A stretch of DNA of 35,012 nucleotides from Bacteroidia bacterium (lineage in GTDB: Bacteria; Bacteroidota; Bacteroidia; B-17B0; Aurantibacillaceae). Every line of letters starts with the position of its first letter. The first letter of the stretch is position 1. Below are positions 24,024 to 33,622 of the stretch, piece by piece. The notes below the pieces were generated by a model. That model was not told where the DNA came from. It saw nothing but the letters and a program-made list of their open reading frames with translations, and ran no database searches. The translations under genes and the position numbers were made by a program. The stretch lies in contig JAIOZA010000031.1 of the NCBI GenBank assembly GCA_021740825.1, positions 1 to 35,012 on the forward strand, written 5' to 3'.

Positions 24024-24938
24024 TTATTCTTTTATAATTTTAACTGTTTTTAAATAATCCTTATCCTTAACAGTTAAAAAATACATCCCCGCTGAAAGAT
24101 TTTGTAAATTAATTTGTGAAGTAAAAGGAGTAGTAAAAATAACTTGACCTAAATAGTTTTTTATTTGAATTGTTGCGTTTTGAAATTGATTTTGCTTATC
24201 AATAATATTTAAAATTGAAATGGTTGGATTTGGATAAATGGAAATGGAATTAAAATGATGTGTATTTTCAAATATTCCAGTTGTAAAATCACAAACTTTA
24301 TTTGTAGAATTTATATTAATTTGATTGTCTTGAAAACACCTAAAACTACTCGGAACTGCATCAGGTACATCGGAACAATAACCTAAAAATTGAAATGCTA
24401 AATGTTTGTACCCAATTCTTTCAAAAATAGTATCTGTACCAGTTTGAGTGCTTTGATTTGTAGTTCCAAACATGTAATAGTTTGTGTAATTTATTTTTCG
24501 CCAAATTAAATTTTGTCCTTGTATAGTACTTGTGCCTGCGTCAACAATTTCAATAAAAGATTGTGCGCAACTTGTGCCTCCATTTTTCCAACAACGCCAT
24601 TTTGAACCAATTGGTCCAAAATATATTAGAGTGTCGCTATCACTAATATTAGTATTTGTACTATTAAAAAACACCACATTATTTTGTAATGAGGTATAAA
24701 AATAACTATAGTTATTTATTTGCCCATTAATGTTATAACCGTGCGTTTCGTTTTTGATTTTATTGAAGATAGTAGTTCCAACAAGTGTATCATATAAATA
24801 AGTTTGCTTTGTATATTTTGTATCCCATAACGGATTACTATTATCAAAATGCCAAACAGAATTTGGGGTACACCACAATTGCGCTTTAACAGAAATTGTA
24901 ATTAATAATATCTGTATAATTAAAAAAAGTTTTCTCAT
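24024..24938 (-). CDS. Secreted protein with T9SS sorting domain
   Basis: 304 residues. Signal peptide MRKLFLIIQILLITISVKA, then WCTPNSVWHFDNSNPLWD, a region rich in aromatic and polar residues that resembles a secreted beta-sandwich domain. There are at least four cysteines outside the signal peptide. The C-terminal sorting domain (SIYPNPTISILNI...KDYLKTVKIIKE) is almost the same as that of the propeller protein at 16887-18260. It starts 3 bp after the stop of the 503-residue gene and ends a three-gene operon. Function unknown. Confidence 0.85.
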   Translation of the reverse strand: MRKLFLIIQILLITISVKAQLWCTPNSVWHFDNSNPLWDTKYTKQTYLYDTLVGTTIFNKIKNETHGYNINGQINNYSYFYTSLQNNVVFFNSTNTNISDSDTLIYFGPIGSKWRCWKNGGTSCAQSFIEIVDAGTSTIQGQNLIWRKINYTNYYMFGTTNQSTQTGTDTIFERIGYKHLAFQFLGYCSDVPDAVPSSFRCFQDNQININSTNKVCDFTTGIFENTHHFNSISIYPNPTISILNIIDKQNQFQNATIQIKNYLGQVIFTTPFTSQINLQNLSAGMYFLTVKDKDYLKTVKIIKE

Positions 24939-24941
24939 TGG

Positions 24942-26453
24942 TTAATGATTAATAATTAAAGATTGGTTAAATATCGTCTCGTTTTGAGTAAATTGTAGAA
25001 TATAAGTACCATTTGGTAGCATTGTAGTATTAATAGTACTAGTTTCATTTTTAAGTTCTTGTTGCAAAACAATGCTTCCAAGTATATCAATTATTTTAAT
25101 AGTAGCAGATTGATTGTAAGGTGCAGTAATTGAGATAAAATGCTGTGCAGGGTTAGGATATATTTTTATAGTATTGGTATTATTAAATGATGGCAAACCT
25201 GTTAATGATGAACAATCTGCTAAAAAACATATATTTATATCTGCTTTTATAAGCCAGTTTTGTGCATTGCTTCCTATATTAACATCTGCGGCATCACCAA
25301 CAAAAAAATAACCAGTATTAGTTTTGCAAAAATCTCGTAAACGATTAACTGTAGAACTTGAATCTGCAAATACCGTTTGATAATTTAAACTATCACCAAC
25401 ACTGTTTGTAAGCATTACGTGTGTAACATAAGCACCCTTTGGCTTAGGCCCAACATAAGCCGTAACGTGTAAACCTATAGTCATTAAATTGCCATTATCA
25501 AGTTCTTGAACATTTAATAATTCAGTAAAATTACCAGCTGTACCATATTTTTTATTCCAAATTACACTACCGTTGTTTTTATTTATTTTCAGTAAATTAT
25601 TTCTTGATTTTGGCGTCCCCATAACGCCTGCAAGCATTACGTCCGTATATCCGTTACAAATTACATAATTACTGTCAGATGTTTCAATAAAATTTCCTTC
25701 ATAATCCTTAAAAGGAGTGTAGTAGGTATTTGCCCATATTTGATTAAACAAACTATCATATTTAACAACTCTATAATCTGTGTCTGTATTAGGATAGATA
25801 ATCTGTTGATAACACACAAAACCTTTATCAAGTGAATGAACCATTTTTAAGATACCTCCTATTTGACCTGGCACTTGAACTGTTTTCCGCCACAATTCAT
25901 TTCCGTTAAAGTCTACCTTCATAATAAAGCAATCGCCAAAATCAAATTGGCCAGAAGAACCATAAACTATTAAGCCATCGCTTACCACTAAAGATGATGC
26001 AAATTGGAGTGCAGAATCTGCAATAGGATTAGTATATTCTTTATGCCAAAGTGTATCCAAATTTTTGTCAATTTTCCATAGCATACCATGCCAAACATTG
26101 CCAGCCATTCTACCTACTATAAAAATGCTTGTATCTAGCCAATTAATAGAAGGTTTACGAGGTGTTGTAACCAAATTTATATTTGGCAAACTTATGTTTT
26201 TTAGAGTAGTAATAATTCCGTTTTCATCAATTAATCGGAGATCTATTTCTATATTACCATTATTAAATCCATCATTATGACTAATCACTAAATAATCATT
26301 ATTGAATTTATTTACACTTTGAGCTAATTCAAATCTAGTTGGATTACCAAATAAATTTTGAAATAAGTATGGTGGTGATTGCGCAAAATGAGTTTGAGCA
26401 ATGCAACATAATAAGAATATAAAAAGACTTTTTATCAAAATTTCAGTTTTCAA
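24942..26453 (-). CDS. Secreted beta-propeller-like protein with T9SS sorting domain
   Basis: 503 residues. Signal peptide MKTEILIKSLFIFLLCCIAQ. The body has repeated strands of the type FIMKVDFNGNELWRKTVQVP, ...LWHKEYTNP and ...VIWNKKYGTAG, as in delta-60 or PQQ-like propeller repeats that report per-blade tryptophans. The C-terminus is a T9SS domain (KIYPNPAQHFISITAPYN...FNQSLIINH) of a different subtype from the shared one. It sits 36 bp after the metalloprotease gene and 3 bp before the next gene, so it is the middle of an operon. Confidence 0.85.
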   Translation of the reverse strand: MKTEILIKSLFIFLLCCIAQTHFAQSPPYLFQNLFGNPTRFELAQSVNKFNNDYLVISHNDGFNNGNIEIDLRLIDENGIITTLKNISLPNINLVTTPRKPSINWLDTSIFIVGRMAGNVWHGMLWKIDKNLDTLWHKEYTNPIADSALQFASSLVVSDGLIVYGSSGQFDFGDCFIMKVDFNGNELWRKTVQVPGQIGGILKMVHSLDKGFVCYQQIIYPNTDTDYRVVKYDSLFNQIWANTYYTPFKDYEGNFIETSDSNYVICNGYTDVMLAGVMGTPKSRNNLLKINKNNGSVIWNKKYGTAGNFTELLNVQELDNGNLMTIGLHVTAYVGPKPKGAYVTHVMLTNSVGDSLNYQTVFADSSSTVNRLRDFCKTNTGYFFVGDAADVNIGSNAQNWLIKADINICFLADCSSLTGLPSFNNTNTIKIYPNPAQHFISITAPYNQSATIKIIDILGSIVLQQELKNETSTINTTMLPNGTYILQFTQNETIFNQSLIINH

Positions 26454-26489
26454 ATAAATGTAAGTATAACTAACCTTTTATTATAGATT

Positions 26490-29400
26490 TTATTGTTTAA
26501 TTAATTTTTTTATTTCTGTTAAATTATTATCTATAAATAAATTTACAAAATATATACCAGAAGTTAAATTTTGAGTATTTAAAATAGCTGATGTTTTATC
26601 TTTGCTTAATGATTCTTTTAGTAATTCTTTACCCATTAAATCATATACTATAACAGCCGCAGAAGAAAACTTCGCAGGCAGTAAACAAAGTACGTTGGTA
26701 TTATTATTAGTTGGGTTAGGATAAATAAGCATACTATTTGTTACAGACTCAAAGCTTTCTGTTATTTGGTTTTGTTTTAAACGTAAACCACTACCAATAG
26801 AAGGTAATTTTACATACTCTTCATATTTGTAACCAAAAACTTTACTTAATAAAGCCTGAGCATGAGCATAAGCATAATCATTTTTATCATTAGCAATTAA
26901 TTCAATAGCATTTCTAATTTGAGCATCTGTTTTGATGGTGTAAATTTTATCGGAAGTTAATTTTAAAGTTACTATCAACTCTTGTAATTTACTAAAATTA
27001 TCAAGGCTTCCATTATTTTCTGCTTTGATATCATACAATAAATTAGTTGCTTCAGCTAACTTCTCATTTGCAACATAATAAGACAATAAGCGGTTTTTTG
27101 AACGAATACGATTATCTGCAATTAAAAGAGTTATTATACTATCTTGATTATAGCCTTTAATAGTATCTGTTAACATTGATTTTACTTGATTATCAACTGC
27201 CAATGCTTTTTCTTGATTAAGTGTGGCTATTTGTGTTTCTAATAGAATACGAGCAGATGGAGTATTTATGTTTTGTTGTTCGGTTAAATTTTGTAAAATA
27301 CCATTGGGCAAATTACGATCTAATAAAACTTGCCAAACTGTTTGTGATACGGGCTTATTTTTATCATGAATTTCTAGAATATGCCCATTAGGAGTAGATG
27401 TTTTAGAAAAATAGATCATTAAAACTTCATCTGATAAATAAGGGCTAGCTTGGTCTAATACATTTTTTAAATTTCCCTCGCTCATATTACTATTAATTGC
27501 ATCTATTAAGCCTGCTGTATTATTAGCGTCAATTACAGATTTTAACGCTGTTATACTTGCCGTGTTTTTTGCAATTAAACCTAAAACTTGGCCAACACCT
27601 AATCCACTTGTTGAATTTAAACTTAAAGGACACATACTATTATAATTTAATGCTGAAGAATTTGCATTTGGTAAAAGTTGAGAACTATAATAAAATGGTT
27701 GAGTATTTTGAGATATTTCAGGATTAAAAAAGTATGTTACGGTTGGGTTACCTTCATCATAAAAATCACGAGGAGGAGGACTTGCACTATTATGTGAAAA
27801 TCTATTATTTGCTCCAATATTACTATTACCTTGTATAGCATCAATCATACCTACATTGCCCCATGGTTGCCCATCATCATGTAACCAAATATCCATCCAA
27901 TTTTGAGAAGTTTGGCCGTATTGATTACAACGTAGTTGTAATCCATCACCTGGATTGTTACCTCTGTTGTCACCAACAATAGTAGTAGCAACATTTAATT
28001 TATTGATTGAGTTGCGGTATAACATATTAGTTAACCCACCAGTTTGATAAAAGAAAATACCTGTTGCAGAATTATTAAAATTATTAGTGGCTGTAGTAGT
28101 TAAATTATTATTTGAAATGTCATAACCTGTGCTCACTTCAGAATAAATACCATATGGATATGTGTTGTTTGTTGTACCTCCTTGGGCTATATCAATACGA
28201 TTGTTTGTGATTCTGGAATTATGAGTACCACTTATATATATTGCACGGTTACAATTTACAAAATCATTATCATTAGCAGTAATACTTGCAAATGGAGACG
28301 CTTCAGTAGAGTGAATCCCGTAATTTAAATTTAAAAATTTAGATTGAATATTTGTTGAATATGCAGCACATCCATTTGAACCGTATATAGAACAAACTTT
28401 ATACCTATCTAAAAAGAAACTACCGTCGTAAGATGTAATACCATTACCTCTATTTTCTATATTAGGTAAGTTTGGATTTATATTTTGATAAACATTGCCA
28501 TACAGTTTAATTCCTTCTACAGCCCAAAGATTAATAAAAGACTCAAAATATGGCTCTGATGGGTCTTTTAAATTACTATTTACCTCAAATAGAGAACGAT
28601 TGATATAACTAATATTAGCTAACTTATTACCGTTAAATGGGAGAAAATTGTGATAAGCCCAAAAAGTAGCAGATATTTTATTGTTTATAAATTTTGCATT
28701 ATCACATTGCACTATACCGCCAAAATATCCCCCCCAATCAATATTCCCATTTTCATCGTTTTTAGAAGTAATTATACCAATTTTTGCATCTCGTACCAAT
28801 CCTTGATTAATTATCTTTACAATGCCTTGATATGTGCTTAACCCATTTGCATTGATACGCTGTGGCTGATTTGATGTGCCCCATACTTGAATACCAGACC
28901 AGCTCGGACCCCATGCATTTATTTCACCGCCATCAACAATTAATCTACCTCCTCTTTCAACAATAATTCTTCCATTATTAGCCATTCCAACTACACATCT
29001 AATAGTAAGAGTTGCTCCAGTTTTTACAACAATATCTTGATACATTTGAATATCAAAATCCCAAGTTTCATTATTATTCACGACAAGCGGATAATTAGCT
29101 GCAGAGGTCACTTCTTTCACATATTTACGAACATTAGAAGTAGAAAGAGTTCTATGCATTTTACCCATTTGCATTGGGGATACATATCCCATATATAAAC
29201 ATGCCCCCATTAAATTATTAGTAGAATATGGATTTGTCACATGGTCATACGGATCCCAATTCCAGCCTCCTTGATGATAACATGCTCTATTTGCAGGAGG
29301 AGAACAATAATTGTTCCAAGACACATCAAATACATCGCTCATGTATTCAGGATTGGTCATATCATTAGTTTCAGGACAACATCCATTTTGATACGTATGA

Positions 29401-30134
29401 TATAATCCCAAACAATGTCCTAATTCATGGTCAATAGTGCCAGAAGGAACAGAGCCACTAGATCCATCACCAAAAACGACAATTGAAGAGTTTGCTGTTC
29501 TATTTTGATAAATTGGAGTTGTGGCAAATGCAGAAGCTCCACCAAAGCTACCATTTGTAAAATAGATTGGAATAGAATTTAATCTCGTAGGATCAGCGGC
29601 CATAACAGCTGATTGTAATTGATTTACATTTGAAGATGTATTTAATGTATTGTCTTGATAGAAATAAATACCTGTTAATTCGTATCTAATTCTTGCATCA
29701 GCTATAAAAGGAATACCTGGTATAGGCCAACTCGGTGAATCGGTAAATTCACGTCTATGATTTAACCAATTAACTGCTAAATTGAAATTAGTAATAGTGT
29801 AAGCATTATTTTGCCACATATTACTGCCATCTGCTTTTTGAAAAAAATGTAGAGCAATTTTTATGGTTTTTACTGGAGTATTTATTGTGGGAATATAAGT
29901 TTGGAATTTAGAATATTTATTTACGTAGTCTGATGAAAAAATATTACAATTACCAGTATTTACTATGTTTGAAGAAGATATTATATCATTTTCATAGTTA
30001 GCAGGGTAAATTAAATTACCAGATGAAACTGGAGAAGAAATATTCGGATCAGTTTGAGATGGCACAGGAATTGGTTGTGCAATTAGTTTTACTGAAACTG
30101 TTAATAGTGCTATAAATAAAAGACGATTTTTCAT
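26490..30134 (-). CDS. Secreted M43-type metalloprotease with beta-helix and T9SS sorting domain
   Basis: 1214 residues. Signal peptide (1-19) ends at LIAQ. The peptidase domain covers about 85-345, with zinc motif HELGHCLGLYH (His236, Glu237, His240, His246) and a later Met-turn candidate NLMGACLYMGYVSPMQMG; this is the pappalysin-type M43 pattern. Residues about 370-800 are a right-handed beta-helix region (ITANDNDFVNCNRAIYISGT and similar repeats). A helical region (about 850-1120) and a T9SS sorting domain (SMLIYPNPTNNN...EIKKLIKQ) end the protein. It heads the operon with the two genes after it. A dyad pair lies 74-109 bases upstream. The substrate is unknown. Confidence 0.9.
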   Translation of the reverse strand: MKNRLLFIALLTVSVKLIAQPIPVPSQTDPNISSPVSSGNLIYPANYENDIISSSNIVNTGNCNIFSSDYVNKYSKFQTYIPTINTPVKTIKIALHFFQKADGSNMWQNNAYTITNFNLAVNWLNHRREFTDSPSWPIPGIPFIADARIRYELTGIYFYQDNTLNTSSNVNQLQSAVMAADPTRLNSIPIYFTNGSFGGASAFATTPIYQNRTANSSIVVFGDGSSGSVPSGTIDHELGHCLGLYHTYQNGCCPETNDMTNPEYMSDVFDVSWNNYCSPPANRACYHQGGWNWDPYDHVTNPYSTNNLMGACLYMGYVSPMQMGKMHRTLSTSNVRKYVKEVTSAANYPLVVNNNETWDFDIQMYQDIVVKTGATLTIRCVVGMANNGRIIVERGGRLIVDGGEINAWGPSWSGIQVWGTSNQPQRINANGLSTYQGIVKIINQGLVRDAKIGIITSKNDENGNIDWGGYFGGIVQCDNAKFINNKISATFWAYHNFLPFNGNKLANISYINRSLFEVNSNLKDPSEPYFESFINLWAVEGIKLYGNVYQNINPNLPNIENRGNGITSYDGSFFLDRYKVCSIYGSNGCAAYSTNIQSKFLNLNYGIHSTEASPFASITANDNDFVNCNRAIYISGTHNSRITNNRIDIAQGGTTNNTYPYGIYSEVSTGYDISNNNLTTTATNNFNNSATGIFFYQTGGLTNMLYRNSINKLNVATTIVGDNRGNNPGDGLQLRCNQYGQTSQNWMDIWLHDDGQPWGNVGMIDAIQGNSNIGANNRFSHNSASPPPRDFYDEGNPTVTYFFNPEISQNTQPFYYSSQLLPNANSSALNYNSMCPLSLNSTSGLGVGQVLGLIAKNTASITALKSVIDANNTAGLIDAINSNMSEGNLKNVLDQASPYLSDEVLMIYFSKTSTPNGHILEIHDKNKPVSQTVWQVLLDRNLPNGILQNLTEQQNINTPSARILLETQIATLNQEKALAVDNQVKSMLTDTIKGYNQDSIITLLIADNRIRSKNRLLSYYVANEKLAEATNLLYDIKAENNGSLDNFSKLQELIVTLKLTSDKIYTIKTDAQIRNAIELIANDKNDYAYAHAQALLSKVFGYKYEEYVKLPSIGSGLRLKQNQITESFESVTNSMLIYPNPTNNNTNVLCLLPAKFSSAAVIVYDLMGKELLKESLSKDKTSAILNTQNLTSGIYFVNLFIDNNLTEIKKLIKQ

Positions 30135-30204
30135 TGTTTTGGTTATTAATAAAATTTAAATAAATAGATTAGCCAAAACTATTGAAGAGCTTTGATAAAT
30201 AAAA

Positions 30205-30250
30205 TACGTAGTACTACCTGATTTTAGATAGAGTATTACTACTCTATTTT
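30205..30250. promoter_or_regulatory. GTAGTACTAC dyad pair, site D
   Basis: GTAGTACTAC at 30208-30217 and the one-mismatch copy GTATTACTAC at 30233-30242, centres 25 bp apart. It lies in the 126-bp gap between the stop of the first response regulator and the start of the metalloprotease operon. It is probably an operator of that operon. Confidence 0.6.
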
Positions 30251-30260
30251 GAGAAAAAAA

Positions 30261-30917
30261 TTAGAGTATTTTGAATATATTACTTTTGTTTATATAATCC
30301 ATAAGTTCAATAGGACTATTTGTTTTTGTTTTTTTGGATATACGATACCTATGTCCTTCGATGGTTCTTACGCTTACATATAGGGTATCTGCAATTTCAT
30401 AATTTGATTTTTTTCTATTAATGAGTTTGAGAATTTCTATTTCGCGAGAAGTAAAAAAGATATCAGGAATTAAATTTTCTGAAATAGGTGGATTTTGTAG
30501 CAAAGATGCTATTGCATTTGAGACTTTATCATCATAATAGTAACCGAGCTCAAAAACTGAATTTATAGCTTTAAGAATAATTTCTATATCACAGTTTTTA
30601 GGTAAAAATGCACAAGCTCCATTTTTAATGAATTCAAAAATATAGTCATCATTAAAATGAGAACTCATCATAATGACTTTTATTTTTGAGTATTTGAGAT
30701 TAATTATATATAAAGCTTCTTTGCCATTCATCGTAGGCATTTCGATATCGAGTAAAATAACATCGGGTTTTTTAAGTTTTAACTCTGCTAATAATTCTTT
30801 ACCATTACTTACATCAAAAACAATATTTATGTTGTCAAATTCTTTTAAAAGTGCTATTAAACCATCACGAAATAAGGAGTGATCATCTACGATTGCTAAG
30901 TTGATAGGTTTTGCCAT
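30261..30917 (-). CDS. NarL/LuxR-type response regulator (orphan paralogue)
   Basis: 218 residues. The receiver domain (about 1-125) has the acidic pair in AIVDDHSLF, phosphorylation site Asp57 in DVILLDIEMPTMNG, SSHF and the switch Lys in FLPKNC. The LuxR helix-turn-helix (about 150-215) reads FTSREIEILKLI...NYEIADTLYVSVRTIEGHRYRISKKT. It is closely similar to the regulator at 32144-32800, most of all in the recognition helix, so both may bind the same DNA. No kinase gene is directly attached; the kinase at 32801 may serve both. A dyad repeat lies 75-110 bases upstream, consistent with autoregulation. Confidence 0.93.
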   Translation of the reverse strand: MAKPINLAIVDDHSLFRDGLIALLKEFDNINIVFDVSNGKELLAELKLKKPDVILLDIEMPTMNGKEALYIINLKYSKIKVIMMSSHFNDDYIFEFIKNGACAFLPKNCDIEIILKAINSVFELGYYYDDKVSNAIASLLQNPPISENLIPDIFFTSREIEILKLINRKKSNYEIADTLYVSVRTIEGHRYRISKKTKTNSPIELMDYINKSNIFKIL

Positions 30918-30991
30918 TGCTTAGTAAGATTATTTAATAAATATTTTAAATAAATAACAAAACTAATTTTAGTGAACGCTATATACAATCC

Positions 30992-31030
30992 GTAGTACTA
31001 CTGAATTATTTATTTAAGTAGTAGTACTGA
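30992..31030. promoter_or_regulatory. GTAGTACTAC dyad repeat, site E
   Basis: GTAGTACTAC at 30992-31001 and a variant AAGTAGTAGTACTGAA at 31016-31031. AGTACTACT and AGTAGTACT can also pair as a stem. It is upstream of the orphan response regulator gene. Confidence 0.5.
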
Positions 31031-31118
31031 ATTTTAAATTAATTTTCTAAGTAGAGAGAGGGACTTTTTTTTCTTTTTGCATATCCTAAAAATGCTATAT
31101 AGAATACATAGCGTTTTA

Positions 31119-31149
31119 TTCTTTCTTTGTCTTTAATACAAAGAAAGAA
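31119..31149. repeat. Short inverted repeat
   Basis: TTCTTTCTTTGT (31119-31130) and ACAAAGAAAGAA (31138-31149), 12-base perfect arms with a 7-base loop, followed by accaaagaaaaatc. It is a REP-like hairpin typical of Bacteroidota intergenic DNA. The gap 30918-31357 also holds dyad site E; I see nothing else firm there. Confidence 0.65.
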
Positions 31150-31357
31150 CCAAAGAAAAATCAAGGCAAAACGATTGCTGCGCGCTCTTTCGGTTGCAAA
31201 GTTTCGTAACAAAAAACACTAAAGGTTTTTCAAACTCAACTAATGAAATCAAAATTAGCACCTTGTTATCGTTTTTAACAGTGTTGCAGAATACGCTTCG
31301 ATTTTGGGGTGGTGGGAGATTGGGAGGTGTATATTTAAAACTAAAATACGAAATATT

Positions 31358-31678
31358 ATGGCAAGAAAACATAACACGGATAGGAATGGAAATTCCTGGA
31401 CAGATGAAACAAAAAAAGCTGTTTGGAATAAAGCAGAAATAGTTCCAGGTATTGATTCATCACAAAAGAGAAAAGATCATTGTGGTGCTTGGATAGAATG
31501 GAGTAAACATGGTGACACGGCAGAAAACGGAAGCGGTTGGGAAATTGACCATATTAAACCGGTTGCTAAAGATGGCACAGATGACTTGAGTAATTTGCAG
31601 CCATTGCAATGGAAGAATAATAGAACGAAAAGCGATGATTATCCAGCAAAAGATTATTGCAAATTTTCTACGAAATAA
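31358..31678 (+). CDS. HNH endonuclease domain protein
   Basis: 106 residues from the ATG at 31358; an in-frame ATG 18 codons earlier gives an unlikely N-terminus. The HNH core is GWEIDHIKPVAKDGTDDLSN followed by LQPLQWKNNRTKSD: Asp-His, then Asn in the LSNLQPL loop, then the Asn-Arg-x-Lys ending. No zinc knuckles are present. It is the only plus-strand gene pair in a minus-strand region, between the two response regulators, which suggests later insertion. It could be a mobile nuclease or a stand-alone restriction-like enzyme. Confidence 0.85.
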   Translation: MARKHNTDRNGNSWTDETKKAVWNKAEIVPGIDSSQKRKDHCGAWIEWSKHGDTAENGSGWEIDHIKPVAKDGTDDLSNLQPLQWKNNRTKSDDYPAKDYCKFSTK

Positions 31679-31714
31679 TTGCCAGTAAAAATTAATAATT
31701 TTAAAAAAAAATTT

Positions 31715-31972
31715 ATGACTGAATCAGAATTTTTCCCATACCATAATTTTCATATTGAGTTCAAGCTTGATGATGGAACTAAATTATCGGGATTACTTAG
31801 TGATCCAATGAATCACAATGAAACAAAAAAGACAAGAACAATTTATGATTTTATACCTACAATAAATATGATTGCTTGGAAACAAGCTAAACAGAATGGT
31901 GATAATGTAAAAATGAAAGAATTGCAGGGTGAAATAGATATTGTAAAAATAGTATTGGTACGAAGGTTATAG
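31715..31972 (+). CDS. Small hypothetical protein following the HNH gene
   Basis: 85 residues from the ATG at 31715; the frame is open upstream to a TTG at 31679, but the ATG is the better start. It has an N-terminal beta-rich part (FHIEFKLDDGTKLSGLLSDP, then TIYDFIPTINMIAWK), perhaps an SH3- or Sm-like small barrel, and a charged helical end. It starts 36 bp after the HNH stop in the same direction. No family is recognised. An accessory role to the nuclease is possible but unsupported. Confidence 0.6.
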   Translation: MTESEFFPYHNFHIEFKLDDGTKLSGLLSDPMNHNETKKTRTIYDFIPTINMIAWKQAKQNGDNVKMKELQGEIDIVKIVLVRRL

Positions 31973-32120
31973 TTATAAAGATGAAAGTGTATAAATATCA
32001 TTAATTTCATGCGGAGTTTTATAAATAACAGCGTTAAAAAAGTATTAAAACAAAAAGTGATTTTTTAGCATTGATATTTTTTATACTAAAGTTAGAGCAG
32101 CATAAAATCAATACCTATCA

Positions 32121-32130
32121 GTAGTACTAC
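32121..32130. promoter_or_regulatory. Single GTAGTACTAC dyad, site F
   Basis: One perfect copy, 13 bases beyond the stop of the second response regulator, with no partner 25 bp away. Site D lies in the same place after the first regulator, so both may descend from one duplicated gene-plus-site unit. Confidence 0.45.
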
Positions 32131-32143
32131 TTAATTTTTGAAG

Positions 32144-32800
32144 TTACAGATTTAGAATGCCATTTTTTTCGGCATATTCAATGAGGTCGATTGGTGTATT
32201 GGTATTTGTTTTTTTAGAAATATTATATCGATGACTTTCAATAGTTCTAACACTGACGCAAAGTTCGTCGGCAATTTCAGCATTTGTTTTTTTTATACAA
32301 ACTAGTTTTACAATTTTAATTTCTTGTTTAGTAAATGCTGTATCAGCCACAACTTTGTTATTTGTAGGTGTTTTTTTTAATAAGGATGCCATTGCTGCAG
32401 ATATTCTATTCTCGTAGAAATATCCATGCTCGTAAACATAATTTAGTGCATCGAGTAACTTATCGATATTACAATTTTTAGGAAGGAAAGAACAAGCACC
32501 TGCTTTTATGAATTCGATGATGTGTTCGTCATGGAAATAATTGGTCATGATTATGACCTTAATATTTGGATATTTCAGTTGCATTTTTTCCAGAGCTTCC
32601 TTACCATTCATAACAGGCATTGCAATATCTAATAATACAATATCTGGTTTTGACGATTTGAGGTTATCCATCAATTCTTTTCCATTGTTGGCATCGAATA
32701 AAATATTTATCTCCTCATATTCAGCTAAAAGTGATATAAGTCCTTGACGCATAATTACATGATCATCAACTATGGCTATGTTTATTGTTTTTTTGATCAT
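32144..32800 (-). CDS. NarL/LuxR-type response regulator (kinase-linked)
   Basis: 218 residues. Receiver with AIVDDHVIM, phospho-acceptor Asp58 in DIVLLDIAMPVMNG, and FLPKNC; LuxR-type DNA-binding domain with FTKQEIKIVKLV...NAEIADELCVSVRTIESHRYNISKKT. The start directly abuts the kinase stop (no gap), so it is the cognate partner of that kinase. It is a clear paralogue of the regulator at 30261-30917. It probably controls the GTAGTACTAC sites of this region, including the one before its own operon. Confidence 0.94.
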   Translation of the reverse strand: MIKKTINIAIVDDHVIMRQGLISLLAEYEEINILFDANNGKELMDNLKSSKPDIVLLDIAMPVMNGKEALEKMQLKYPNIKVIIMTNYFHDEHIIEFIKAGACSFLPKNCNIDKLLDALNYVYEHGYFYENRISAAMASLLKKTPTNNKVVADTAFTKQEIKIVKLVCIKKTNAEIADELCVSVRTIESHRYNISKKTNTNTPIDLIEYAEKNGILNL

Positions 32801-33622
32801 TTATACTAATTTATTTGAATTTAGTGGCACTGTTAAAGTAATTGATGAGGAATTAATATCTTTATTATAATTGATATTTGCTTTAAGTAAAATAATGCGC
32901 GCTTTTAACGATTTAAGTCCTAAGCCTTTTGAATTTTCGGTAAATAAATTCATTTCTTCATTGCTAATGCCTTTACCGTTATGTGTTACTTTAAATACAA
33001 GACTTTTATTAAGACTATTCATAGAAACACTGAAGAACTTGCATTCAGAATGTTTAAATAAGTTGTTTAATATTTCGAGACAAACTCTATACATATTCAA
33101 CTGCTCCTGACGGCTAAATGTTTCGAGTTCTTCAGGTATGACATCGCTATAAAACTCACCTGAAATATCATCCATATTTTGAACGTTTTTTACATAAGAT
33201 TCTAGAGAAACAATTAGGCCGTATTCTAAAAAGAAAGAAGGAATAAGATCGTAACAAACAGAACGAATACCTTCGATTACTTTGTTTAAGGTTTCTTCAT
33301 CAGCGAACATGCTAGCAGGATTGAGTTCGTTTTTTTGGGCTTTGATACGATGTTTAGTTATATTGAATTTTAGAGTGTTGAGTATTGGGTTGATTTCATC
33401 GTGGAGATTGCGAGCGATTTTTTCTTTTTGTTTCTCTTCAGCTTCGACTGAGGCCTTGAATAACTCGATTTGTTTTTCTTGCTCCATTAGTTTGATACTA
33501 GCGTCTTTGAGTAGCATTTTACGTTGGTATATTACAACAAATAAAATAATAATTACAATGAGGCAAAACATTGCTAAACAACTTATAATTATTGCCGTTA
33601 TTAATCCTTCTTGATTTTCCAT
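32801..33622 (-). CDS. NarX-type sensor histidine kinase
   Basis: 273 residues. One membrane helix (about 8-32), then a coiled-coil (40-68), a HisKA_3 dimerisation domain with phospho-acceptor His74 in EKIARNLHDEINPIL, and a HATPase domain with an N-box (ILNNLFKHS, about 184-192), HNGKG (214-218) and GLGLKSLKAR (233-242). The usual Asp of the first G box (DxGxG) is His214 here. There is no periplasmic sensor domain, so sensing may come from the seven-helix protein encoded upstream, whose gene overlaps this one by 22 bases. The regulator follows without a gap. Confidence 0.92.
   Translation of the reverse strand: MENQEGLITAIIISCLAMFCLIVIIILFVVIYQRKMLLKDASIKLMEQEKQIELFKASVEAEEKQKEKIARNLHDEINPILNTLKFNITKHRIKAQKNELNPASMFADEETLNKVIEGIRSVCYDLIPSFFLEYGLIVSLESYVKNVQNMDDISGEFYSDVIPEELETFSRQEQLNMYRVCLEILNNLFKHSECKFFSVSMNSLNKSLVFKVTHNGKGISNEEMNLFTENSKGLGLKSLKARIILLKANINYNKDINSSSITLTVPLNSNKLV

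Noticed and set aside
16683..24240. CRISPR array made of GTAGTACTAC repeats
   Set aside because: Copies are widely spaced, palindromic and lack regular spacers; no cas genes are present.
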